A stretch of DNA of 61,117 nt, from positions 1 to 61,117 of the forward strand of contig JASEFX010000011.1 of the NCBI GenBank assembly GCA_030018265.1, in the 5' to 3' direction. Within the stretch, counting starts at the first letter, position 1; each line of letters begins with the position of its first letter. Below, in pieces: positions 17,305 to 25,861 of this stretch. The notes under the pieces are model-generated. The model saw only the letters and a program-made list of their open reading frames with translations. It did not search any database and was not told the DNA's origin. Position numbers and translations under genes: made by a program. The DNA comes from Candidatus Saccharicenans sp. GTDB taxonomy: Bacteria > Acidobacteriota > Aminicenantia > Aminicenantales > Saccharicenantaceae.

Positions 17305-18407
17305 TAAAAATATCCTTCCACGATTATATCTCTTCCGAGCGAAAAATGCCTGTGCGTTTTGAGCCGGAGGGCGGCGTTGATTCTGGCTACCCCTTCTCCT
17401 TCAAAAATCGTCGGTGATTTTTCTCCGCCGATGAGCTTTGGAGCTATGAAAAGATATATCCTGTCGGCCAGACGCTGTTCGAGGAATGAGGTGAGAACTC
17501 TGGCTCCACCCTCGACCAGGATGGATGAGATTTCCCGGCGGCCGAGTTCTTCAAGTATCGCTTTCATTTCCAGATGACCGTCAGAGGTAGGGACCTGAAT
17601 AATTTCCGCCCCCAGCTCTCTGAGCCTTCTGGCTTTCTCTTCAGGAATTTCCGGACCGGTGAAGATTATCACCTGACCGAGCTCGCGGCTTTTCAGCAAT
17701 CTGGCTTCGAGCGGAATACGCAGAAAAGCATCAAGCACCACCCGGCGCCATTTCTTGCCGGCTGTTTCCGGAAGCCGCAGGCTTAGCTCGGGGTCATCCT
17801 GAAGCACCGTGTTGATCCCGACGAGTATTCCATCGTGTTCGGCTCTCAGGTTCTGTCCGAAAAACCTCGATTCTTCAGATGAAATCCAGCGGGAATCGCC
17901 CGAACTGGCGGCTATTTTCCCGTCAAGACTGAGCGCTGCTTTTAAGGTGACGAAAGGTATCCGGCAGGTGATGTATTTGAAGTAGAACTCGTTAAGTTTT
18001 CTGTTAAGGTGATCGAGCAGCCCTACTTCCACCTGAATGCCTGCTTCCCTCAACCGGGCTGCCCCCTTCCGGAAAACAAGCGGGTTCGGGTCGTAAGAAG
18101 AAATTACCACTCTTCTGACTCCCGACGCCAGCAGCCGATTGATGCAGGGCGGAGTGCGTCCCCAGTGGACGCAGGGTTCGAGTGTGAGGTAGAGAGTGGC
18201 TCCCCGGCTCTGAGCTCCGGCTTTTTCCAGCGCTATTATCTCGGCGTGCGGCTGGCCGGCTTCCCGGTGGTAACCCCAGCCGACAATCCTGCCGGATTTT
18301 ACCAGCACGGCTCCGACGCAGGGATTCGGGCTGGTCCGGCCGCGCGCCTGTTCGGCCAGCGAGTAGGCCATCTCCATGAATTCCAGGTCTTTTGAGCTCC
18401 GGCTCAT
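17304..18407 (-). CDS. ribD: Riboflavin biosynthesis deaminase/reductase
   Basis: Bifunctional enzyme of 367 residues. The N-terminal cytidine-deaminase-like domain carries the zinc ligands HAEIIALEKAG and PCVHWGRTPPC. The C-terminal reductase domain (about 150-367) contains LDGKIAASSGDSRWIS, GINTVLQDDP and the SSILVEGGARVLTSFL NADPH-binding region. Start ATG overlaps the ftsY stop by 4 nt, so riboflavin synthesis is translationally coupled to ftsY. Confidence 0.96.
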   Translation of the reverse strand: MSRSSKDLEFMEMAYSLAEQARGRTSPNPCVGAVLVKSGRIVGWGYHREAGQPHAEIIALEKAGAQSRGATLYLTLEPCVHWGRTPPCINRLLASGVRRVVISSYDPNPLVFRKGAARLREAGIQVEVGLLDHLNRKLNEFYFKYITCRIPFVTLKAALSLDGKIAASSGDSRWISSEESRFFGQNLRAEHDGILVGINTVLQDDPELSLRLPETAGKKWRRVVLDAFLRIPLEARLLKSRELGQVIIFTGPEIPEEKARRLRELGAEIIQVPTSDGHLEMKAILEELGRREISSILVEGGARVLTSFLEQRLADRIYLFIAPKLIGGEKSPTIFEGEGVARINAALRLKTHRHFSLGRDIIVEGYF

Positions 18408-19288
18408 GAGAGCAACGCCTCGACAAAAGCTTCCGGAGAAAAAATTTCCAGGTCCTGTTCGCTTTCCCCGATGCCGATAAACTTCACCGGGAGGCGAAGC
18501 TCTTCGGCCACGGCCAGCACGCTTCCCCCGCGGGCCGTTCCGTCGAGCTTAGTCAGGAAAATTCCGGTGATGCCGGAAAACCGGTTGAACTCCCTGGCCT
18601 GGACGATCGCATTCTGACCGATCGTGGAATCGAGCACCAGCAGGATTTCCTGAGGACCTCCGGGGAATTCCCGGTTGATAACCTTTTTTATTTTTTCCAG
18701 TTCGGCCATCAGATTGGCGTAAGTGTGCAGCCGGCCGGCGGTGTCCACCAGAAGCAGGTCATATTCCCGCGCCTTGAAAGCCCGAATGGCGTCAAAAACC
18801 ACCGAGGCCGGGTCCGCCCCGCTCTGTCCCTGAATGACCGGCAGGTTCAGCTTTTTGCCCCAGAGCTGGAGTTGTTCCCGGGCGGCCGCCCGGAAAGTGT
18901 CGGCTGCGGCTAACATCACTTTCTTGCCCTGGTTCTTGTAACGGTAGGCCAGCTTGGCGGCAGAGGTGGTTTTTCCACCTCCGTTTACGCCGACCAGCAT
19001 CCAGACAGCCGGCCAGCTCTCGTTCACCGCAGAAGGCAGGCTCGAGAGAAGAGCGATCAGTTCCTGTTTCAAAAGAACTTTAAGGTCAGCTGAGGGATTC
19101 TTTCTGGCGCTTTCCCGCAGACCGGAGATGATCCGCTCGGTGGTCGGAACTCCGACGTCGGCCAGGATCAACAGTTCCGACAGCTCTTCCAGAATTTCCG
19201 GTTGCGGCTGACCGCTCTGGAAAAGCTGTTCAAGGCGAGAAAAAAGTTCTCTGGTTTTGCTGAGTTTCTGCTTGAGTTTTTCGAACAC
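18404..19288 (-). CDS. ftsY: Signal recognition particle receptor FtsY
   Basis: GTPase that docks SRP-ribosome complexes at the inner membrane; 294 residues from GTG 19288. NG domain only: an N-domain four-helix segment, then G1 GVNGGGKTTSAAKLAY, DTFRAAAREQLQLWG, DTAGR, TKLDGTARGG and the closing GIGESEQDLEIF. The long acidic A-domain of enterobacterial FtsY is absent, as in many phyla. An upstream GTG at 19330 is open, but the start at 19288 is preferred because a perfect TTGACA-17-TATAAT promoter occupies the intervening bases. There is no SD, suggesting a leaderless mRNA. Heads the riboflavin operon. Confidence 0.93.
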   Translation of the reverse strand: MFEKLKQKLSKTRELFSRLEQLFQSGQPQPEILEELSELLILADVGVPTTERIISGLRESARKNPSADLKVLLKQELIALLSSLPSAVNESWPAVWMLVGVNGGGKTTSAAKLAYRYKNQGKKVMLAAADTFRAAAREQLQLWGKKLNLPVIQGQSGADPASVVFDAIRAFKAREYDLLLVDTAGRLHTYANLMAELEKIKKVINREFPGGPQEILLVLDSTIGQNAIVQAREFNRFSGITGIFLTKLDGTARGGSVLAVAEELRLPVKFIGIGESEQDLEIFSPEAFVEALLS

Positions 19289-19297
19289 GGCTTTTGA

Positions 19298-19326
19298 ATT
19301 ATATTTTTCACCGCCTGTTCTGTCAA
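19298..19326 (-). promoter_or_regulatory. Perfect-consensus leaderless promoter of ftsY-rib
   Basis: On the minus strand TTGACA (19326-19321), exactly 17 bases, TATAAT (19303-19298), then nine bases and GTG 19288. This is the best sigma-70 promoter in the window. It is back-to-back with the recJ promoter. Confidence 0.75.
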
Positions 19327-19343
19327 ACACGCGCCCGGGCAGG

Positions 19344-19372
19344 TTGTCGAAGCGAGCTTATTATGTTAAATT
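19344..19372 (+). promoter_or_regulatory. Predicted extended -10, leaderless promoter of recJ
   Basis: TTGTCG (19344-19349), 17-base spacer ending in TGT, then TAAATT (19367-19372); seven bases later comes ATG 19380. No SD sequence precedes the start. Confidence 0.5.
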
Positions 19373-19379
19373 GAAAAAG

Positions 19380-21083
19380 ATGCAGAGCCTTTATAAATGG
19401 GAAGTAACCCCGCCCGACCCTGAAGCCTGGGTGCTGGCGCAGGAACTTAACCTCCCGAATGAAATTGCTGTCATCCTGGTGAACCGCGGCCTGAAAACCG
19501 CTTACGAGGCCTCCTATTTTCTTTATGCCGGGCTGGAAGAGCTCCATAATCCGTTCCTCTTGAAGGGAATGAAGCAGGCGGTGGCCAGAATTTTTCAGGC
19601 GATAGAAAAAGGGGAAAAAATAGTTGTCTTCGGCGACTATGACGTCGACGGCATCCTCTCGGTGGTCATGCTGGTGAAGGCTCTGAGGGAGCTCGGGGGC
19701 CAGGTGGATTATTTTATTCCCGAGCGGATGAAGGATGGTTACGGTTTGAAGCTCCACCACCTGGAAACGATCCTGAAGATGAACGCGGGGTTGCTCATCA
19801 GCGTCGACTGCGGAATAAAAGCGGTCGATTTTGTGCGGGAGGCCCGGGCTAACGGTCTGGAGGTGATCATCACCGACCACCATCATCCAGGCGATATTCT
19901 TCCGGAGGCGGTGGCGATACTGAATCCGCTGCTGGAAGATTCCGGATACCCTGACCGCCATCTGGCTGGAGTCGGAGTGGCCTTCAAGCTAATTCAGGGG
20001 CTTTTTCAGGAGCGAGGAATAAATCGCGACCTGAGGCAGTTTCTTAAACTGGTGAGCATAGGCACGGTCGCGGATGTGGTGGAACTAAAGGGAGAAAACC
20101 GGGTTTTCGTCAAGGAAGGGCTAAAAAATCTGAAGGAAGCCAGAACACCCGGGCTCAAAAGCCTGCTTGAAGGAGCCGGCCTTAGCAACAGAAAACTGAA
20201 TGAAGTCGACCTGGGATTCCGTCTGGGTCCGCGGATAAACGCCGCCGGCCGGCTTGGAATGACCGAAGTTGCGCTGCAGCTTTTCTTTTCCGACTCTCCG
20301 GAAGAATGTCAGTCTCTAGTGAGGAAGCTCAACGAGCTGAATTCCGCCAGGCAGAGAATTGAGGAGAAGATTCTCAGGGAAGCTGTTCAGAAAATTGAAG
20401 CGCGAGAACTTCACCGGCGATACCGGCTGCTGGTGCTGGGCAGCGAGAACTGGCATCGCGGGGTTATCGGCGTGGTGGCCTCAAGGATCAAGGAAATTTT
20501 TTACCGTCCGGTGATACTTTTTTCCTACGAAAACGGGCAGGCCTACGGGTCCGGACGGAGTCTGCCGGAGGTGAACCTGATCGACCTGATCAGAGAATGT
20601 GGCGACCTCTGTCTGAACTTTGGCGGTCACCGGCAGGCTATTGGCTGCACCCTCAGTTATGACCGGCTGCCGGAATTCCGGGAACGTCTGAACAATCTGG
20701 CTCAGGAAAAAATTCCAGACGAGTTTCTCGAAAGAAAACTGCGGATTGACTGCCGGCTGGATTTTTCAGGCATTAATCCTTCTTTTCTTGAATTCTATTC
20801 GCGACTGCTTCCTTTCGGCGTGGGCAACCCGCGACCGGTGTTTTTCGCCGGGGAAGCGGATGTGCTGAGCGACCCGGTTAAACTGCAGAACCGGCATCTG
20901 AAATTCTGGGTAAGGCAGTCAGGTCGGGTGTTTGAGGTGATCGCCTGGGAAAAATCCAGGTTCTGGTCAGACTTGAGACGCGGAAGCTCTGTTGACCTGG
21001 CCTACTCGATACACTTCAACGAATACGCGGGAAGAAAGCAGATAGTTCTGTCGCTGGAAGACCTAAGAGCTCATCAGTCTTGA
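19380..21083 (+). CDS. recJ: Single-strand-specific 5'-3' exonuclease RecJ
   Basis: DHH-superfamily nuclease acting in recombination and mismatch/base excision repair; 567 residues, normal size. Motifs: VVFGDYDVDGILSV, VDCGIKAVDF, ITDHHHPG (DHH), GVGVAFKLIQ, GPRINAAGRLG, and DHHA1 GSGRSLP...FGGHRQAIGCT. The start at ATG 19380 (MQSLYKW) is chosen because upstream codons overlap the promoter. It overlaps the lptCA start (TGATG) and so heads an export and regulation operon. Confidence 0.95.
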   Translation: MQSLYKWEVTPPDPEAWVLAQELNLPNEIAVILVNRGLKTAYEASYFLYAGLEELHNPFLLKGMKQAVARIFQAIEKGEKIVVFGDYDVDGILSVVMLVKALRELGGQVDYFIPERMKDGYGLKLHHLETILKMNAGLLISVDCGIKAVDFVREARANGLEVIITDHHHPGDILPEAVAILNPLLEDSGYPDRHLAGVGVAFKLIQGLFQERGINRDLRQFLKLVSIGTVADVVELKGENRVFVKEGLKNLKEARTPGLKSLLEGAGLSNRKLNEVDLGFRLGPRINAAGRLGMTEVALQLFFSDSPEECQSLVRKLNELNSARQRIEEKILREAVQKIEARELHRRYRLLVLGSENWHRGVIGVVASRIKEIFYRPVILFSYENGQAYGSGRSLPEVNLIDLIRECGDLCLNFGGHRQAIGCTLSYDRLPEFRERLNNLAQEKIPDEFLERKLRIDCRLDFSGINPSFLEFYSRLLPFGVGNPRPVFFAGEADVLSDPVKLQNRHLKFWVRQSGRVFEVIAWEKSRFWSDLRRGSSVDLAYSIHFNEYAGRKQIVLSLEDLRAHQS

Positions 21084-22888
21084 TGCCGTTAAGGATTGAC
21101 CATATCAGGGGCGTTGCTCTGATCAGAAGGGTTGTTCTCGCGCTGCTCTTTGCCCTGATAGCCTTTCTTTCCGTCTCGGTTATCCTGAATATTAAAAAAA
21201 GAAACACCGCTTTTGAATCTTCTTCCCGGCCGGCAACGGAGAAGGAAGTTTACCAGGAAAAAGTCCGCGCGCTGGATTTTGCCGGCGAGAAGAAAAGGTT
21301 TTCGATTAAGGCCGGGAGAATCTACATCGATGAAGCGGGAAGGCAGCGTTTTGAGGGTGGAGTGGAGATGGTTGTTCTGGAGCCTGGCGGATTGCTGAGA
21401 ATTACCGCCGCGACGGCCGTGATCGCTTCCGGGAACGAGCTGCTGCAGGCTGAAGATAATGTGCAGATAGAAACTGAAGATTACTCGATGATGGCCCGGC
21501 GACTGGAATTCGACCTTAAAAGAAGGACGGCCAGGGCGGAAAAGGTCGAGTTTGAGAGCGAATCTCTCCAGCTGAGCTCCGGGGCTATGTTTTTGCAGAC
21601 AGAAGAAAAAAGACTTGAATTTCAGGAGGAGATAAGCGGAAAGATCCGGGACCTGAGTGGCCAGGTTTATTTTCTGGAAGCTGACCGCCTGGCGGTAAAC
21701 ATTACTGAGCGGAGTTTTCTGGCAGAAAACCTGCGTTTGAATTCGAAATGGATCCGCCTTGATGGAAAGAGAGCAGAAGGCCTGCAGGCAGAAAAAGGAG
21801 AACTTGAAAGGCTGAACCTGACCGCAGGGGCCGGAGTCAGGTGGAAAATACTTGCGGATGAAAGCGAATTGCAGGAGGTTGAGCTTCATGCCGGAGGTCT
21901 GGGGGTAGAAAATTTCAGAGAAAAATTTTTCCTCAGCGCCAGCGGAAAATTCAGAGTGAGAGGAGCCGGGCAGGAACTGAAAATTCAGGGAAGCGGAGAA
22001 AACCTCGGGCTATCTGCGGAAAAAAGAGCGCCCCGGCTTTTACAGGCAGAGAACTGCGAATTAACCTTTGAGGATAAAAATGGAGAAACTTACCGGGTTG
22101 GCGGACGCAAAGTACTGTACGACCTTCCCGGAAACCTGCTTGAAGTTGAAACCTGGGCTGAGCTCAATCAGGAAAATTATCGTCTTGAAGCCGGCGGCCT
22201 GGTTTTTGACATAAAAGGCCAGATTCTTCGAGCGAAAAATTTTTCGCTTGAACTGGAGCCAGCTTTTTTTGAGAGGAAAAGTCCGCTTTTTACCTGTGGG
22301 GCCGGTGTGATGATAAACGGAGCTATTCTTGAGGGAAGACCCGGGTTTTTTCAGATGAGCGGTCAGGTACGCATCTCCGGGGAAAGGCAGTTTTTCCAGG
22401 CGGAGAGCGTCAGGCTGGAAACGAACGGGCAATTCCTGATTGAGCGAGTGTTTCCCGGTAACTGGAAGCTGGAAAAAGCCGGCGGCAGGAAACAGACACT
22501 GGAAATCGCTGCGGGACAGATAACTTCAAGCCAGGTTGAGCCGCTTCTTTTACTCGAGAACGGCGCCCGGCTTAAAACTGACTCCTTCAGGCTTGAATCC
22601 CGCGAGATGATTCTGCTTTTCCAGGATGATTCTTCATTGCAGGTTCAGTCCGTCGAAGCCCGCGGCGGAGTTAACTTCAACTGGAAGGATTATAAGGTCT
22701 TCGGCGAGAGAGCTGTATATGATTTTGAATACGAGAAAATTGAGCTTACCGGCAATCCCCGGCTGGTTACTCCTTCCGGCGATTGGCTGGAAACAGATAA
22801 ATTGACTTTATTTTTAGCGGATGATAGAATCCGCCTGGAAAGTCAGAAAAGAGAGAGGTCGCTGACCATCCTTGTCAGGGGCAGATGA
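21083..22888 (+). CDS. LptC/LptA-type LPS transport fusion protein
   Basis: A 601-residue protein with one N-terminal transmembrane helix (about residues 13-33) and a very long periplasmic beta-repeat region. The first about 150 residues resemble LptC (YQEKVRALDFAGEKKRFSIKA...). Later repeats (VEMVVL..ENVQIETEDYSM; YKVFGERAVYDFEYEKIELTGNP) have the OstA/LptA pattern. It lies directly before lptB with a 4-nt overlap, where other bacteria have separate lptC (about 190 aa) and lptA (about 180 aa). It probably forms much or all of the periplasmic bridge carrying LPS from LptB2FG to LptDE. Fusion is inferred from length, position and repeats. Confidence 0.8.
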   Translation: MPLRIDHIRGVALIRRVVLALLFALIAFLSVSVILNIKKRNTAFESSSRPATEKEVYQEKVRALDFAGEKKRFSIKAGRIYIDEAGRQRFEGGVEMVVLEPGGLLRITAATAVIASGNELLQAEDNVQIETEDYSMMARRLEFDLKRRTARAEKVEFESESLQLSSGAMFLQTEEKRLEFQEEISGKIRDLSGQVYFLEADRLAVNITERSFLAENLRLNSKWIRLDGKRAEGLQAEKGELERLNLTAGAGVRWKILADESELQEVELHAGGLGVENFREKFFLSASGKFRVRGAGQELKIQGSGENLGLSAEKRAPRLLQAENCELTFEDKNGETYRVGGRKVLYDLPGNLLEVETWAELNQENYRLEAGGLVFDIKGQILRAKNFSLELEPAFFERKSPLFTCGAGVMINGAILEGRPGFFQMSGQVRISGERQFFQAESVRLETNGQFLIERVFPGNWKLEKAGGRKQTLEIAAGQITSSQVEPLLLLENGARLKTDSFRLESREMILLFQDDSSLQVQSVEARGGVNFNWKDYKVFGERAVYDFEYEKIELTGNPRLVTPSGDWLETDKLTLFLADDRIRLESQKRERSLTILVRGR

Positions 22889-23613
22889 GATCGCTGAAAG
22901 CTGTGGGTTTGAGCAAAAGATACGGCCAGCGTCCGGTCGTCGATAATCTCACCCTTGAAGTCAGCTCCGGCGAAGTTGTCGGTCTGCTCGGACCGAACGG
23001 AGCTGGAAAAACCACCGCTTTCTGGATGATTGCCGGCCTGCTTCCGGCTGACAGCGGCGAGGTCTGGCTTGATGGAGAGAGGTTAACCGGCCTCCCGGCC
23101 TATCTACGGGCCAGGAAAGGGCTCGGATTTTTGCCGCAGGAACCTTCGGTCTTTCGCGGGTTGAACGTGGAAGAAAATCTGCTGGTAGTTTTTGAAAACC
23201 TCGAAAAAAGGCTTTCCCGGAAGCAGCAGAAAGAAAAAGCTGCAGAGTTGCTGGAAGAATTCGGACTTCTGCCGCTGGCTAAAAATCGGGCTGATCGTCT
23301 TTCTGGCGGAGAGCGACGGAAACTGGAAATTGCCAGAGCTATGGCCCGGGAACCAGCCTTTCTTCTCCTGGACGAGCCTTTTTCTGACCTTGACCCAATG
23401 GCGGTAGGAGATTTTCAGGGAATTATTAAGAAACTCAAAGAAAAAGGCGTGGGCATTCTTCTTACCGACCACAGGGTCCGGGAAGCGCTGGAAGTCCTGG
23501 ATAGAATTTACCTCATAAATGATGGTAAAATTATAGCTGAAGGCAGGGCGGAAGAAGTTCTGGCGAATAAAGAGGTGCGCGAGATATATCTCGGGAATGT
23601 CTTCCGTCTATAA
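22885..23613 (+). CDS. lptB: LPS export ABC transporter ATPase LptB
   Basis: A 242-residue cytoplasmic ATPase that powers LPS extraction by LptFG. Walker A GPNGAGKTT, Q-loop LPQEPSVF, signature LSGGERRKLEIARA, Walker B FLLLDEPFSDLDP and H-loop LTDHRVREAL are all canonical; LPQEPSVFRGL and DHRVREAL are typical of LptB rather than other ABC ATPases. Between the LptCA-like gene and rpoN, the same order as in Proteobacteria. LptF/LptG are not in the window. Confidence 0.95.
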   Translation: MRSLKAVGLSKRYGQRPVVDNLTLEVSSGEVVGLLGPNGAGKTTAFWMIAGLLPADSGEVWLDGERLTGLPAYLRARKGLGFLPQEPSVFRGLNVEENLLVVFENLEKRLSRKQQKEKAAELLEEFGLLPLAKNRADRLSGGERRKLEIARAMAREPAFLLLDEPFSDLDPMAVGDFQGIIKKLKEKGVGILLTDHRVREALEVLDRIYLINDGKIIAEGRAEEVLANKEVREIYLGNVFRL

Positions 23614-23624
23614 TTCAGGGAGCG

Positions 23625-25073
23625 ATGATAAAGCAAAAGCTTGACCAGAAACAGGTGCAAAAGCTGGTGCTGGCGCCGGCGCTTCAGCAGGCCATCCGTC
23701 TGCTCCAGCTGACCAGCCTGGAACTGCAGGAAGTGGTTAACCAGGAGCTCGAAGAAAATCCGCTTCTTGAAATTGAGGAAGAAGTTTCGCGTGAACCGAT
23801 CGAGGCGGGCGCGCCGGAAGAAGAGGGAGGCGAAGAAGAAACGGTTTCCACGGAAGCAGTGCCCGACGAATTTGATGAGATCATATTTGCCGCCGGCTTT
23901 CAGGATTATTTTGACGAGGAAATTCCTTTTTCCAGCCGGGAAGAGAAAGAGCAGGTTCCTTTCGAAAATTTAGTTTCCCGCCGGCCTTCCCTCTGGGATC
24001 ATCTGAACTGGCAGGCAAGTTTGACTTTTTTTGACCCGGCGGAGCTTCAGATAGCTGAGTTCATCATCGGGAATGTTAACAGCGATGGTTATCTGACCAT
24101 CAGTCCGGAGGAAATCGCGGCCACGCTTCAGGCGCCGCTGGAAAAAGTGGAGGAAGTGCGGCAGAAGATAAAAATGTTTGACCCGCCGGGATGTGCCAGT
24201 CTTAATCTGAGCGAAGCTCTTCTGGCGCAGATGGATTCGCTCAACCTTCAGGACGAGGTGGCCAGGAAAATTATTGCCGGATATCTGCCGTATTTGCAGA
24301 AAGCTGACCATCAGGAACTGGCCAGAATTCTGAATGTCAGCCTGCAGGAACTCAAACTTCATCTGGAAGTGATCAAAAACTTGGAGCCGGCTCCCGGTAG
24401 AAAATACAGCGAGAGTGAGGAAATTTATGTGGTGCCGGATATCTATGTGGTCAAAGAGGACGGCGAGTGGAAGGTTTATCTGAACGAAGAAGGATTGCCT
24501 CGAATCCGTCTGAACCGTTACTACCAGCGGCTGATTCAGGCAGAACTGAAGGAAGACAGAGAAGCCAGCCGTTTTCTGAAAGAAAAAATGAAAAGAGCGC
24601 TTTGGTTTTTACGAAGCCTCGATCAACGGAACAGAACGATCTACCGGGTGGCTAAGTACATAGTCGACCGGCAGAGGGAATTTCTGGAAAACGGCATTGA
24701 CCATATAAAACCGATGACCCTGCAGGAGGTGGCCAGGGAACTCGGACTGCACGAATCGACCATCGGAAGGGTGGTGGCCAATAAATACATGATGACCCCG
24801 CTCGGTCTCTATCCGCTCAAATTCTTTTTCCACAAGTCATTGACCGGTGCTTACGGGGAAGAGATCTCTTCCCTGAAAATAAAAGATAGGATCAGGAAGT
24901 TGGTTGAAAACGAGGACCGGAATAATCCCTTGAGCGACGATGAAATAGTTGATATACTGGCGAGAGAAAATATAAAGATAGCCCGGAGAACCGTGGCCAA
25001 GTATCGCGGCCAGCTGAACATCCCGCCTTATCATATAAGAAAAAAGAAATTTATGATGGAGGAGACAACATGA
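23625..25073 (+). CDS. rpoN: RNA polymerase sigma-54 factor
   Basis: Alternative sigma factor that needs AAA+ activators; 482 residues. Region I is Gln/Leu-rich (LAPALQQAIRLLQLTSLELQ), followed by a short acidic region II, the core-binding domain, a helix-turn-helix (LQEVARELGLHESTIGRV) and the RpoN box ARRTVAKYRGQL near the C-terminus. The box has a Gly-Gln where Glu-Gln/Asp is more usual, a minor variation. It overlaps hpf by 4 nt. No -24/-12 promoter was spotted in the window. Confidence 0.97.
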   Translation: MIKQKLDQKQVQKLVLAPALQQAIRLLQLTSLELQEVVNQELEENPLLEIEEEVSREPIEAGAPEEEGGEEETVSTEAVPDEFDEIIFAAGFQDYFDEEIPFSSREEKEQVPFENLVSRRPSLWDHLNWQASLTFFDPAELQIAEFIIGNVNSDGYLTISPEEIAATLQAPLEKVEEVRQKIKMFDPPGCASLNLSEALLAQMDSLNLQDEVARKIIAGYLPYLQKADHQELARILNVSLQELKLHLEVIKNLEPAPGRKYSESEEIYVVPDIYVVKEDGEWKVYLNEEGLPRIRLNRYYQRLIQAELKEDREASRFLKEKMKRALWFLRSLDQRNRTIYRVAKYIVDRQREFLENGIDHIKPMTLQEVARELGLHESTIGRVVANKYMMTPLGLYPLKFFFHKSLTGAYGEEISSLKIKDRIRKLVENEDRNNPLSDDEIVDILARENIKIARRTVAKYRGQLNIPPYHIRKKKFMMEETT

Positions 25074-25591
25074 TTGTTAATTTCACGGCCCGCAATGTCG
25101 AACTGACGGAGGAAATTAAAGACTACTGTCAGAAACGGCTGGCCAGGATGGAAAAGATTTTACGGGATGTGATCGAGATAAACATCATCATGAGTGAACA
25201 GCGCAGCCGGAAGAAGGTTGAACTTCAGGTTAAGCGGCGCGGTGAAGATTTTGTCATAAGCGAAGAAACCAACGATATTTTCAATTCTCTCAATCAGGCC
25301 TTTGACAGCCTGGAAAAGAAGATCGTTAAAGAAAGAAAGAAACTGATTCAGAAGAGGCGGCGGTCAGCCGGGCGAGAAACCCTGCCGGTGGCTGAAGAGA
25401 GAGAGACACCGGTGCGTCTTCTCCATTTACCCTATTATTCCGACAAGCCAATCAGCGTCGAGGAAGCTCTGATGCAGCTGGATGAAGGGAAGAAGGAAGT
25501 TTTTCTTTTCCGCAAGGAAGGAAGCGAAGGCTGGGCCGTGGTTTTCCGGAGGAAGGATGGCCAGATCGCCCTGGTTGACCCTGAAGGATGA
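25070..25591 (+). CDS. hpf: Ribosome hibernation promoting factor, long form
   Basis: A 173-residue protein. The N-terminal S30AE domain (1-100; FTARNVELTEEIKDYCQKR, ... LEKKIVKERKK) binds the decoding centre. A basic linker leads to the C-terminal dimerisation domain (about 120-173; DKPISVEEALMQL, FLFRK, VVFRRKDGQIALVDP), which identifies the long form that makes 100S disomes unaided. Translationally coupled to rpoN. The adjacency rpoN-hpf-ptsN is widely conserved. Confidence 0.94.
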   Translation: MIVNFTARNVELTEEIKDYCQKRLARMEKILRDVIEINIIMSEQRSRKKVELQVKRRGEDFVISEETNDIFNSLNQAFDSLEKKIVKERKKLIQKRRRSAGRETLPVAEERETPVRLLHLPYYSDKPISVEEALMQLDEGKKEVFLFRKEGSEGWAVVFRRKDGQIALVDPEG

Positions 25592-25639
25592 TGTTCCGGG
25601 CTTGATAAGATAAGACCTGATGAAAAAAACGGCGTATAA

Positions 25640-25830
25640 CCCCTCTCCATCAAACATACGGAGGAGTCGGGTTCCTGGAAGCGCTGTGGAAGCAGAGCAA
25701 CCGGTTGCCCCTAAGGGAAAGTCCAGAGGTGCCGGCAATCAGGCTGGCGAAAGGTTTTTCGCTCATGTCCTGCGGAAATCTGAAGACAGATGGCGAGTGG
25801 AAGAAATTTCGCCGGACTCTGGGGGTAAAT
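25640..25830 (+). other. Structured intergenic segment, candidate non-coding RNA or leader element
   Basis: The 289-nt gap between hpf and ptsN contains nested complementary segments. TTGCCCC (25705-25711) pairs with GGGGTAA (25822-25828). CAGAG (25724-25728) pairs with CTCTG (25817-25821). Inside these lie GCCGGC/GCTGGC (25731-25736/25743-25748), GCGAAA/TTTCGC (25747-25752/25757-25762) and ATCTG/CAGAT (25778-25782/25787-25791). GGCGAAA (25746-25752) can alternatively pair with TTTCGCC (25807-25813), which would be mutually exclusive with the local stem. Two reading frames are also open here (one from ATG 25620), but neither has an SD or a recognisable product. It matches no RNA family that I know. 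Confidence 0.4.
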
Positions 25831-25831
25831 G

Positions 25832-25861
25832 TTGTTTTCTGGTAAAATTTTCGTTTAGAAT
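25832..25861 (+). promoter_or_regulatory. Possible promoter of ptsN-hprK-rapZ
   Basis: TAGAAT (25856-25861) is a good -10 box; the -35 candidate TTGTTT (25832-25837) is weak, with an 18-base spacer. A leader of about 13 nt with AAGGGAG then precedes GTG 25881. Confidence 0.35.

Noticed and set aside
19257-19379. N-terminal extension of recJ from 19257 and of ftsY to 19330
   Set aside because: Both frames are open, but the extensions overlap each other and contain two good back-to-back promoters; neither extension resembles its family.
23625-25073. Sigma-54 (-24/-12) promoters that the encoded RpoN might use
   Set aside because: I looked for TGGCAC-N5-TTGC-type pairs in the intergenic gaps and saw none; isolated TGGCAC occurrences lie inside genes.
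25660-25800. SRP (4.5S) RNA, RNase P RNA or tRNA in the hpf-ptsN gap
   Set aside because: Short resemblances (GGAAGCAG, GGGAAAGTCC, GGTTC) occur, but the conserved cores and lengths of these RNAs are absent.
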